The notes under the pieces: model-generated
Told to the model about the DNA's origin: nothing
The model's database searches: none
The model's input: only the letters and a program-made list of their open reading frames with translations
Made by a program: the position numbers and the translations under genes
Assembly (NCBI GenBank): GCA_013398955.1
Contig: VWPU01011703.1
Span: 23,227 to 87,226, forward strand
Direction of reading: 5' to 3'
DNA from: Callaeas wilsoni
Lineage: Eukaryota; Chordata; Aves; Passeriformes; Callaeidae
DNA: 64,000 nucleotides
Shown here: in pieces, positions 11,420 to 21,335 of the stretch
How positions within the stretch are numbered: the stretch's first letter is position 1
Layout of the letters: every line of letters starts with the position of its first letter

Positions 11420-11765
11420 GTATTTTAAATAATACATGAAGTTTCCGTGCAGTTCAAGGCTCGCGTGCTCGTTTACCAGCAGCTGCGATGTGTTACCGTC
11501 TGATAAACACGGCTGTTATATATTATGTATATCGCATCCCGGTGCCAGATTCGCGGGGAGGTGTCTCCGGTCACACAGCTGGGCTGTTTGCTGTGCATGA
11601 GGATGAGGCTGCGAGAGCATCCCCGATGTAAACACTGCCGGGAAGCTCCGCTCGGAGCCGCCCCGCCGTGTAGTGAAAGGGAGTCTAATCGCTACATCTA
11701 ATTACGGAGACGGGGAAATCGATACGGAAGATTTCCAAGCGTCTTAAAATATCCTGAATTCCCTC
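11420..11765. promoter_or_regulatory. Candidate conserved element retaining CpG
   Basis: AT-rich words (TATATATTATGTATATCGCATC near 11517, split by CpG; TCTAATTACGGAG near 11697; AAATCGATACGGAAG near 11716; TTAAAATATCCTG near 11744) are mixed with several retained CpGs in a region otherwise depleted of them. CpG retention in unique AT-rich DNA can mean constraint or an unmethylated enhancer. Not coding: stops occur in all frames. The function is inferred. Confidence 0.35.
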
Positions 11766-13154
11766 CCTTTCAGGCGGCTGCTGGCTGGCTGCGGCGGAGC
11801 TCTGCAGTGTGAGAGTGATGAGGCTTCAGGCTGTGGGGCTTGACCGGGTGTAGGAGGGCAGGATTTGGGGTGAGCGGAGGCTTGGCTGCCTCTGGGCCAC
11901 GGGCAGCGCTGACAGAGGGAGGGATGGAGCTGGCACAGAGGGATGGAGAGCACCTGGACCTCTGCTTTTGGTGGCAAAGCTCTCAGTCTGGGGCCTCAGC
12001 TCCTTCGGTGGGAGTCTCCTGGCTACAGGAGACATGGGGCCCGAGGGCACCCATCCAGGCTGGATGGGGATGGGTACAAGGATGAGGAAGCTGTGTCGAG
12101 TTTGTTTTTGTCTCAGGCTTTTCAGAACACAGGAACAAACATTTCCTACATCCCGCAGTGAATACTCGGGGCTCAGATTTAATCTCCCATTTATTCACAT
12201 GCTGATGAGGCCCTGATCATCCCTTTCCAGGAGCTGTTGTTTGAGCTTCCCCAACCCCTTTCTCAGCCAGGAAAGCCTTGTAGAGGCTACAAGTGGCCTT
12301 GGCTGCCTTCCTGCCCACCGGGGACGTGGGCCTGGGATCGGGGGGGTCAGTGCCCCCCACATGTGATCTCCATCGCTCCCACTGCAGGGTCCTCCGCCAG
12401 CTCTTCCTTCGTGTGCTGTGGGGGAAGCGAGCCAGCTCTTAATGAGATGAGCTCGGGCTCGTACCTTGCTCGGCAGCTAATTGAGGTGTGCGAGCTGCTC
12501 TCCCGTTAGGCAATCACCGGGAGTTTGTCTAAATCCATCGCGGAGCAGCCGCCGGATCAAAGGGCCGGGCTCTCCAGCCTGCCATGCCCAGGCTGCTGAC
12601 AGTGCCTGCTGCCACTTCCCTGAGTGACTGCTTGACACAATAAATCTGTGGGAGAAGGAGGCAGTTCTGATCTGCTGTCATCTTCCCCAAATGCTCCTGA
12701 TGCATTTTCTTTCCTCATTACACATGAGATGTCAAGTCCTCACCTGCGAGAGTGCAACTCGACATCTCCCCTGCACGTCCGCCTCCCCCCGGAAGGCTCC
12801 CAGCTCCCGGCTGACAGGGTCCCTGCGGAGGTGGCTGCCGGGGGGAGCTGCCCCCCACTTTACCACTGTTGTTCCCTCAGCCTGGTGCCCTTCAGGGTGG
12901 CTCCTGTCCCGTGCTGTGCCCTCTGCCCCCCATGGACAGCAGCGTCCAGCCGGCTGGGGGGTCCCTTCAGCCAGAAGCCGGGTTGTTGGCTGGCTCATCC
13001 TCCCCTTTTTTGGGATGAGCCTCTTTGGTGCCTGCAGGTGTGGGCGCAGCCCTGTCCCTGGGGATGATGTCCCGGCTGCAGGTCCGGGGGCCCAGAGCTC
13101 TTGTGGGAGCGAGCTGGGGCTCAGGGAAGGGCGGCAGAGCCAGTTCACCTCCAG
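11766..13154. other. GC-rich spacer, no gene seen
   Basis: Open frames on both strands show only proline-, serine- and glycine-rich noise. A small pocket at about 12420-12530 has CAGCTAATTGAGG near 12474. No repeat family was recognised. Confidence 0.5.
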
Positions 13155-13380
13155 CACGCCTTTGCAGAGGAGAAGGAGCAATTAGCAGTCTGATAGCAAG
13201 ATTAATAGCAGATGCTCATAATTAACTCACTATGCATGTAAGCAGCTATTGTCTCCATTTTACCCTGCGTGGATTGATATTCAGGAGTGACTCATTACAG
13301 AGACAGAACCGATTTTGCCTGCAGAGTGCAGCCACCAGAATGGAAATTGCAATTAGAGTTGGCTGTGTCCCTGCCAAAAG
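13155..13380. promoter_or_regulatory. AT-rich candidate conserved element
   Basis: Contains GAGCAATTAGCAG near 13176, AAGATTAATAGCAG near 13198, CTCATAATTAACTCAC near 13214, ACTATGCATGTAAG near 13229 and TTGCAATTAGAG near 13347. Unique, stop-rich and flanked by GC-rich spacer. Several ATTA cores within about 200 bp fit an enhancer bound by homeodomain proteins; this is inferred from motifs alone. Confidence 0.4.
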
Positions 13381-15490
13381 CTTGAGGAGCAGGCGCTGGG
13401 GTGGGACAGGCCCCCCTGCCTGTCCTGGGGGGCTGCCCCACTTCCTGAGCAGTGTCCGGGGCTGGGTGCTCCCCCTGCCTCCAGCTCATCCCAAAGGTTT
13501 ATGGCTGCAGAGCTGCTGGGCTGGCCCAGCCCGCTGCTGCACGGAGAGATGAAAAATGGCTGGAGAAGCTGGAGAGTGGCCAAAAACTGCCGAGAGTTGC
13601 AAAGGGAAGCAGAACAAAGCGAGGTCAAACGCTGCGGTGCTCTCCAAGCCAGAAAAGCCTTGTTTTTCACCTAGAAATGCCATCCAGACTGGCCCTTCCC
13701 ATGCTGGTGTGACAGGTACCCTGTGGCAGCAGCGATGGGGACTTTGCCACGTGTGACCCCCCCAGGAAGGGCTTTGTGTATCTGTTAAAGGACACAAGAG
13801 CAGCTTTCCTGGGCCTGGTGCTGGCTGGGGGGCAGGAACACCCCGGGGTACATGGTCTGTCTCTCCCTGACCCGTGGGTAGTGCCCTGGCCCCACTGGGT
13901 TTGCAGCACATCGGTCCCATCAGGGCCCTTAAACACATCTCTCACGGTTCCAGAAGAACCGAGTGCCAGCCAGGCCATCCGTGTCTGGCTCGAGGCATCC
14001 ACTGATCCCAGGAACCTCGTCCCGTCCTGGCGAGAGCGGGGGCTGCGAGCTCTGGGGAGCGGCGGAGCGCGGTGCCTGTGAAGCCGCGTCTGTGCTTCAG
14101 CGCTGTCTGCTCGTGGCCGCTGAGCTGCGGGGACTCGCCAGCCCAGCTCCTTTGGACATCCCGGTAATTGCCTGTGTCAATTCACTTCCCTGGAACAGCT
14201 TCTCTAAGGACGGCCCTCCCTGGGGACCGGTGTAGAGCTGCTGCTGCAGTCTATCTTTTGTGTGGTTTTTTTCCTCCCTGCTCACCATCACCTCGCAAAA
14301 GTGAGATTGAGGCAGGAAAGGTTTATTTGTGTAACCCCGTGAAGTATTTTCACTCTACAGACACGAGCTGCCACAGCAGGCAGCAGCTCTGTCCCTCGGC
14401 CTGGCACTCGGGGACAGGGGTGGGGGTCCTGCATGTGGGGATTTGGTGGGGGACCTCGGGGGGCATTGTTATGGCACCGACACCAAAATAACCCCTCGTG
14501 GGCTTCTGGAGAAGCACTGTGCTCCGTTAGAAAGCCATGGTCTGTGTCTAAGAGCAACTGAGTTTTGCTGGAGAGATGGGATGGAGCCAGAGGGATTGAT
14601 CCCAGGAGCAGCACTGCCGGTGGGGAAGGAGGGGAGGGATCCCTGTCCGTGCTGTAATGCTGCAGTGCATCCCGGTGACTTTGTTGTTGATCTTGTGGTG
14701 CTTGGTGTGTTCTTGACACTTCAGATTTGATATGAAATAATAAACTGGTAGGGAGACTTTGTGGCAGAAAGCATTGCTGCATTCCCAGCCTCCACCTTGG
14801 TCCCCTGGGTGTGCGGTGCAGGACTCGGCTGCTTTGGCAAGGAGAGGATGAATCCTTCCCCAACTCGCTCCTGCTCCCCTTTCACAGCATTCGGCCTCGA
14901 CTTTCCCTCCGGAGCCGCCTCCTGCCGTACCCGCAGGGACTGAGAGAGGCCGTGCCCGGGCTGGAGGCAGATGCCAAGAGCTGCGAGCGCTGGGGCCGGG
15001 GCGAGGGGATGAGGCGGAGGCAGCGGGACCCCGGGCAGAGGGAAGCTGGAATTACGCAGCACCGCCTGCGAGCGCGTTATCCCATTTGCGTAATCCCTGC
15101 CCCCCCGGCAGCCCGGCTGTCTGATGTGCTCCGCAGCCCCGGCGGGATCAGCCCTTTTTGGCTAATGTCATCTGCACGTGTAATTAGGCAGCCACGGTTG
15201 CCATCTGGGCTCTGCCTTCACGCAGCCCCGTGCCCAGGCAGGGGCAGCGCTGGGTGGGGGATCACAGCCCGTGCTTTAGGGACGGCATCCGTGACACAGG
15301 GACTGCTGTCGCAATCACCGACGGGGTGCCGGGGGAAACCTCTGCTCCCCTTGCCTGGACTGGGTCCCTCGCTGGGAATGCTGCAGGTCCCGTGCCCGGG
15401 CTCTGGGTGGGCTCAGCCCGGGCAGGGCGATGAGCAGGAGAGAGGAGCAGGTCCACAGCTGCTCATTTCCGTGGGCTCTGGCGTGGGCCG
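13381..15490. other. GC-rich spacer, no gene seen
   Basis: No exon or repeat family was recognised. CpG density rises around 14970-15190, next to words such as GGAATTACGCAGC (near 15049) and TTTGCGTAATCCC (near 15085), which could mark a small regulatory element. Open frames on both strands overlap and lack domains. Confidence 0.45.
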
Positions 15491-15530
15491 GGGTGCCAGG
15501 CTGGGGTGCCAGGCTGGGGTGCCAGGCTGG
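15491..15530. repeat. 13-bp tandem repeat, three copies
   Basis: The unit GGTGCCAGGCTGG occurs three times in tandem with no visible change, so the duplication is probably recent. Confidence 0.85.
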
Positions 15531-16149
15531 CAGGGAAGGAGCTCGCTCTGCCGAGCCTCCAGCTCTTTGCTCCTGCATCTCCTCCCTGGCTGGCGCTGCC
15601 TCCGAACAGACCGCGAAGGCGCGGGCATATGGTAATGCATATTTAACTGGTATTTACATTCAACAGTGTCTCTCTGTAGCTCTGTTTTCCTTCCCAAATG
15701 CTCTAATTCCTCCCGGCTCCCAGCTGGGGAGGCCGGGGGAAGGCGGGCGCCCTTGGCAGCCTTGAGGGGCTGCGCTGGGCTGGTGCCGCCCGCAGGCTCC
15801 TTTGCCGGGGCAGCTTTCCTGTCCGCAAGCCAAAGGGCAGAGATCCCAGTTCTAGGCTGGGAGCTCAAACTGTGCTCTGGAGGGAGAGGAAGCTGTCCAG
15901 AAAGCTGCTGTTTGGGGTAAAATACTTGCTGTTTCCGGGAAAGGTGCGGGAGAAGGTTGCGTTTGGGTCTGCAGAGAACCGAGTTGGATGCGCTGGGTGT
16001 CCTGCCCCAGCCTGGCTTCCCCCTGGGCTCCCAGCACCCCTGCCCCGTGGGTGAGCATCCTGCTGTGCCAGGAGAGTTCTCCCTGCTTGGCACAGCCGTT
16101 GGCACGGGGAGGACTGGACACGTCGTGGTGTCTCTCTCCGGCACTTTCA
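15531..16149. other. Spacer with small AT-rich pocket
   Basis: GC-rich apart from about 15625-15665, which reads GCATATGGTAATGCATATTT and continues into TTAACTGG and TATTTACATTC. The near-palindromic GCATAT...ATGCATAT arrangement resembles a POU or MEF2-like target, but the pocket is only about 40 bp. No gene seen. Confidence 0.4.
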
Positions 16150-16410
16150 CCAATGGCCGAGAAATGTGAAAACCAATTAAGAACAGAGGGGAACTGTTAA
16201 GACAAAAAAATAAATAGCTCCTGTTCCAATTGACTTTGCTCCTTAATCCTGGTGCTCGGGAGCTATCGTTATTCCAAACATACCGGCATAATAATTAAAC
16301 ATAATTACTTGTAGGTTCTGGGCCGGTGACTATCTATACTGAACGCTCCTAATGAAATTTCTATTAAACACACACTGACTGGTTAATAAATAATAACAAG
16401 GCCTCAGTGT
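16150..16410. promoter_or_regulatory. AT-rich candidate conserved element
   Basis: Runs from AACCAATTAAGAAC (near 16172) through TCCAATTGACTTTG, GCATAATAATTAAACATAATTAC (near 16285, given in parts) and CCTAATGAAATTTC to GGTTAATAAATAATAAC (near 16381). Dense homeodomain cores, no tandem period, no transposon words, and stops in all frames. One of the better enhancer candidates. Confidence 0.42.
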
Positions 16411-16689
16411 CTGGTCAGGGAAGGGCCCTGGTGTGTCCAGGGCACTGGGTGGGGAGAGGGCTGGGAGCAGAGGGGTGTGGAGCAGCATTCCCCCGTTCCA
16501 TTCCTGCGCCATCCCGTGTTCCCTGCAGTGCTGCCGGGAGGTGCAGGAGCCCTGAACACCCTGCAGGGCCTGGCTGCCCCATCCTCGCCAGCCGTGGGGG
16601 TCCTCACCAGCTCCTGGCCCTTAAAATGCAGCCTGGGGTGACCTGTGAAAGGCTCTTCAGGGTTTTCGGTCTCTCTGTATTGATGTAAA
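16411..16689. other. GC-rich spacer, no gene seen
   Basis: Separates two AT-rich islands. Nothing was recognised. Confidence 0.5.
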
Positions 16690-17140
16690 AAGCAAACGTT
16701 GGGTAATGAGGACGTTGTCAGAGCTCCAGAGAGAGAAATCACCTGTTTAGCTCAGAACATTTTCCTTGAGAATTAATCCTAATTTAGGATCCAATTATAA
16801 ACATAGAGGGTAATATAATGGCCTGAAACATTAGTCAAGGCAAATTCTTTAATTGATGAGTGCTAATGTGAAACAGTTTGAAAATGAGGACGCATTTTGT
16901 TTTTAAATCCTCCCTCCTCCCCCTCCTCTGAGAAATCTGCGGCTTTGGGAGCTGGAGCACTTCAAGAGAACAAAGACCCTTTGAAAGCTCCTTTTTTTCC
17001 CCCCTTTCAATGCTTATCTGAAAGGACATCTCTCTCCCCTTAGTTGCTGTAATCATAAAAGCACAGGTGACAAACTGCTTCGTACCAGGCAGCATCAGTT
17101 CCAAGGTGGGGATTTTATAAACACGGTTGTGTCTGTGTAT
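16690..17140. promoter_or_regulatory. AT-rich candidate conserved element
   Basis: Includes GAATTAATCCTAATTTAGG near 16771, CCAATTATAAACATAG near 16791, ATTCTTTAATTGATGAG near 16845 and GTTGCTGTAATCATAAAAGC near 17043. Unique sequence without recognised repeats. The TAATCC and CAATTA words fit OTX/PITX-type and general homeodomain sites. Regulatory function is inferred. Confidence 0.4.
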
Positions 17141-18390
17141 GTACGCACACGGCAAAGGCGGCGGCAGCGCCGCGGCTCTGTGCCAGCAGATGATCCCTAT
17201 CAGCCCACCGGGGGAAAGCCAGCCAGCAAACTTCTCAGGGACAACTTTAATCTCGCTCTCTCCTGCGCTGGCGATGCCGCTGCGGTGTTCCTGGGGCAGG
17301 GGACGGGGTGCCTGGGATCCGCTGGATCACCGGATACATGGAAACCTCTCTGCCTCCGTGCTGCTGACAGTGGAGCTTTGCAAACATTCCAGAGGCGAGT
17401 TCTGCTGGGCTTGTAAATACTTTCATCTGTGTTGTGCTTTGTTACTCTGGGAAAGGAAAATAAATTTAATGTTAGGGCTCAGAGGTGCCCCCACACAATG
17501 TCCCTGGGCAGCCAAGGGACATAGTTCTGAGTTTCATCAGCCGTGTCCTGATTTTTTCCCCTGTCCAGCTCGCTCCAACACAGCTCAGAGTTTGCTTGGC
17601 TCAAGGGCTTTGCTGTGATCCACCCTGTAGGTAAATGAGGGCTGCAAACCTCCCTTATGGACACTGCCCGCAGCACTGAGGTGAACACCTCCGAAGGACA
17701 CTTTGCTCACGAAAGCGGGTGATGGATCTGCAATCCATGTGTTTAAGGGAAAAAGAAGGGATGCACCCACCCCCCAGGTCCGTGAATCCCTTCCCTCTTC
17801 ACAGCCGCGAATGAGAAGCGATTTCTTAAAGACCAAACCCGGCTGGGATCCTGAGGCTGCTGCTGGAGCTGCTGTTCCTGGGGAGATTCCTCCCTCCCCT
17901 GCCAGCTCCTGGGGTGGGACCTCCGGTGCCAGCGTCCAGCATCCTCCTGGTCCGTGGGCAGCATCCCCCGGGGCTGGGGAGCTGACGATGCCTTGCCCGG
18001 CTGGTTTCCAAGGTGACAATCTCCTTCCCCAGCCTTTGAACTCCAAGGTGCATTCTTGTCTCTGAGCTGCACCTCGGACCCGCCGGCGTTTCCCTGCGCT
18101 GCGCCGAGATGGCTCTGCTGCCCAGGCTGTGCTCCTCTGTCTGATCAACAAAGTGTTTGGGGCAGATAAGGCTGAGTCAGGTCGTCACAAGCTCAGAGAA
18201 ATAAATATCTGTCTCTGTAACCAACGTGCTCAGCTGTATTGAGAAACTTCCTGGGTTTTTCCCACCTGGTGTTTTCCTCCTCCAGCTCAGCCCCGGGTGG
18301 GCAGAGGTGAAAGTGGAATGAAATAAATTCCCTTAGTGGGCTGGGGGCTCTGGAAATGGGTGAGGGGGCTCTTGGCAGTGATGGATGGAT
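17141..18390. other. Spacer, no gene seen
   Basis: GC-rich with overlapping open frames on both strands and no domain. Local AT-rich words near 17415-17475 (TGTAAATACTTTC, AAAATAAATTTAATG) could be a minor element. Confidence 0.5.
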
Positions 18391-18460
18391 GGATTGGATT
18401 GGATTGGATTGGATTGGATTGGATTGGATTGGATTGGACTGGACTGGACTGGAGTGGAAT
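18391..18460. repeat. GGATT pentanucleotide microsatellite
   Basis: Nine perfect GGATT units are followed by three GGACT, one GGAGT and one GGAAT, with an ATGG run just before. Fourteen 5-bp units in all. The perfect half beside a variant half points to recent expansion from one end. Confidence 0.95.
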
Positions 18461-20889
18461 GCCATGGGTTGGAATGAAGCTGAGTACCCCGGAGCCTCAG
18501 GGGGGCACTGGGGTGGGGGCACTGGTTGTTGCTGGTCCGGGGAGTGCAGGGCAGAGCTCTGCCCCTCGCTCCAGCACTCACAGTCACCTTCCCTCAGGCT
18601 TTTATCTCCAAGCTTTTGCGAATGATAAAAAGCAAAGGGAAAGGGAAAACGGAAAAATCCGAGGAGGTTGAAAGTCGTCCTTTGAGGACAATTTTATTGT
18701 TGCTTTGCCATCTGAGTGGCTGAATCCACTCAGAATTCAGCGCCAAGCAAACACCTGAACTGTGCGAGCTCACCCAGCTTTGATCCCGAGCACAAGTGGA
18801 ACAGCACACCTGGCCCGCTGTGTCCCTTCTCCCAGGGCTGCCTCCACAGCCCTCGGATATTTGGCATTGCTATTTCAGGTTTGTCTGCTACGCTTCCACT
18901 GCAGGTGGGTGCCCGGGGGCTGCTCGGCCCCCACATCCACAGCGGGGGAACAGGGACTTGTGCCACATTCCCGCGGTCTCTCCCATCTCGCCGCCTCCCT
19001 GGACTGATAATTATACATCCCAGCTAGTGGGAGTTTGCCTGGAGCAGAGGGGTGTGATCACACATAACCCAGCAGCTTCTGGATTTCTTGGTTCAAGGAC
19101 AGGCCTTAGTGTTCTTTTACTTCTCTGTCTTTTTGTGTCCATCCGTCTGGATTTTTGTAGCTCAGCCGCTCCCAGGGCACGTGGATGCTCTCAGGGAATA
19201 TCTGCCTGCACTGCGTGTTCTCTCTGGGGCTGGTGGACACACTGCATCTCCCCAGAAACGCCCAGCGGGAGAAGCTCCATCCTCCTCATGAATCCTAACG
19301 GGAGAGAAGGGGCTGGGGGAGCTCTGCCAAGAGACCCCTTCCTGGGGGTTAATTCAGCCTTAATCTCAGGCTCAGCGAGTCAGGGGTCGGCGCTCCTCTT
19401 TGCAGGACAAGATAATCTCCTTATCTCCGAGCCCATCGAGCTGCCACAGCCCTTCTGCCTGTGCAGAATTACTGTGAGCTGTTAGGGATTACACCCCCAA
19501 CCCTGCCCCCCGGAAACCTCCCGAGCTCCCGAGGGAGCTGCTGGGGGGAAGCCATGCCAAGTGCTGAGAGACTCAAACCCCAAATTCTTCCTCCTGCACT
19601 TAAAATCGCTTTGTTTGTGTCCCCTTGGGCGCACGTGGGGCTGTTTGTCTGTCTGAGCCGGGGATGGAGCATCCCCTGGGGGAACTGCAGCTCGCCTTCG
19701 AGGGAGGACGCAGACACGCTCTGTGCCGGGGCATCCTCCAAACCATCCAGCTCTGGGCGTGTCCTGCCCACAGCTGCCTCCGTATCCAAACGGAGGGGAT
19801 TCCAAATCCGCTCCCCGAGGTTTGCAGCCCTTCCCTGCACCAAGAGAGGCTCAGCCCCACCTGCTTTTCTCTGCACGTTCAGCCCCCGGTGTGCAGCACT
19901 GCACGGCGCCGGAGCATTCCGCACTGAGAGGAGCTTTTGGCTCCGGCTCAGGGTGTCAAGAGCCTCAGCTAATCCAGGGAAGCATCCAAACAGACTGCCC
20001 GAGGCGCCAGCCAGCCCCGTGCTGAGGAGCTGCCATTTCATCTCCGTGCTTCTGGTACTTCAGCCTCAGTGGGATGCTGGCCAAAGCACGGCTTTGGGGG
20101 AGGATGCTCAGAAAACCCCCCTTTGGAGCCACGTGGAGCTTGGAGGAGGGAAGGGGATGCAGGAGGGGGTCCGGCAGGGCTCAGGCAAGGGATGCTGGTG
20201 CAGGGGTGGTGGCAGGTGAAGCTGCCTGCGCCGCGGGAAGCCTTGCAGCACACGGTGATCGCTGTGGTGTCAACACTTCCCCTTCCCCCTCTGTGACATC
20301 CCTTTGTGAGCCAGCTTCAAAGACGCCTGTCCCCCTTCCCCTCCTTTAGGAAGGTGTATATGAAATTTTAATTACAGTAGCAGTGTTTAAAGGGATGGTT
20401 ACACCTGCTGAACAGGCAGCAGTCACAGGAGCGACAGGAGCACACGGGGAAACGTCAGGGTGACAAAACTTCACCGGTGCCACCCCGGTGTGTCAGCTCC
20501 CCCGGCGTCCCGTTTGTGAGGGACATCAGGCCGTGGCCTCTGATAAATGTTTAAACGAGGCGCTCAGACGAGTCAGATGTGGAGGAAGGAACTGATTTAT
20601 CTCTCTGTAGCAAAGTGTCCTGGCACAGCTGCCAATAACCCTGCAGATGACAAACTCCCGTTCCCGAGCGAGCATCGCTCTGCGCGGTGCTGGGGACAGG
20701 GGAGGGGATGAACCGGTGCTGGACTTCAATTCCTGCTCCAAGAGCACAAGCCTGTTCTTTCAGGGGCTGGGTTTGGGGGGTTCTCACGTGCTGGTTCCCC
20801 TTTCCCTGCTTTGCCTGTGCCACCAGACTCCAGGTGCAGGCTGGGGCCTCCTGCCTGGCTTTGGCAGGGGTTTACTTTGCAAAAAGGAG
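18461..20889. other. GC-rich spacer, no gene seen
   Basis: Long plus- and minus-strand frames overlap around 19460-20220, but the translations are low-information and mutually shadowing. Small AT pockets occur at about 20350-20400 (TGAAATTTTAATTACAGTAG) and 20540-20620. No repeat family was recognised. Confidence 0.5.
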
Positions 20890-20950
20890 GATTTTACACA
20901 CCAGGAGATCGAGGGACGCGGAGGGGAGTGACTGGCCCAAGGTGACTTGA
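20890..20950 (+). mobile_element. MIR-like SINE core fragment
   Basis: ATTTTACACACCAGGAGATCG, then GGAGGGGAGTGACTGG and CCCAAGGTGAC, follows the MIR core pattern ATTTTACAGATGAGGAAACTG ... AAGTGACTTGCCCAAGGTCAC in order and spacing. MIR copies are old and scarce in birds, so a readable one may be under constraint. About 60 bp survive; no ends are visible. The family call is from memory of the consensus. Confidence 0.55.
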
Positions 20951-21074
20951 GGACCAGTGGCCGGGGCTGTTTGTGCCTCTCCCGTGGCTGGTGCACAGTG
21001 AGCCCTGGAATGGCTGGCAGGGCTGGCACCAGGCTCAGCATTGTGGTGCACAAAGTGACATTCGAGGACAATGT
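20951..21074. other. Short spacer
   Basis: GC-rich linker between the MIR-like fragment and the next AT-rich island; nothing recognised. Confidence 0.5.
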
Positions 21075-21335
21075 GGCAACTTATTGCTGAGCAGAGGAGA
21101 ATAAATCTGCAGCGCTGGGGTGGAGGCACAGCGCTGTAAAGCAAAGAGCCAATATAACAGTCTACATAACACCATTAGTCTGGGAGCGCGGCAGTTGATA
21201 TAGAAGGAGAGATGGCATGAGCCAACAGGTCCCCACTTTATTTTTTTGCCCGTGTTTAATACAGTGTTCTGGAGCTGCTCTCTATGCTCAGCGTGTTTTA
21301 TTGTTTTGCTCACCCTGAAAGAGGAACTGCTGGGG
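21075..21335. promoter_or_regulatory. AT-rich candidate regulatory island
   Basis: Contains AGAATAAATCTGC near 21109, AGCCAATATAACAG near 21147, ACATAACACCATTAGTC near 21164 and GTTTAATACAGTG near 21255. Unique and stop-rich. It lies about 130 bp from a MIR-like fragment, which may be incidental. Confidence 0.32.
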
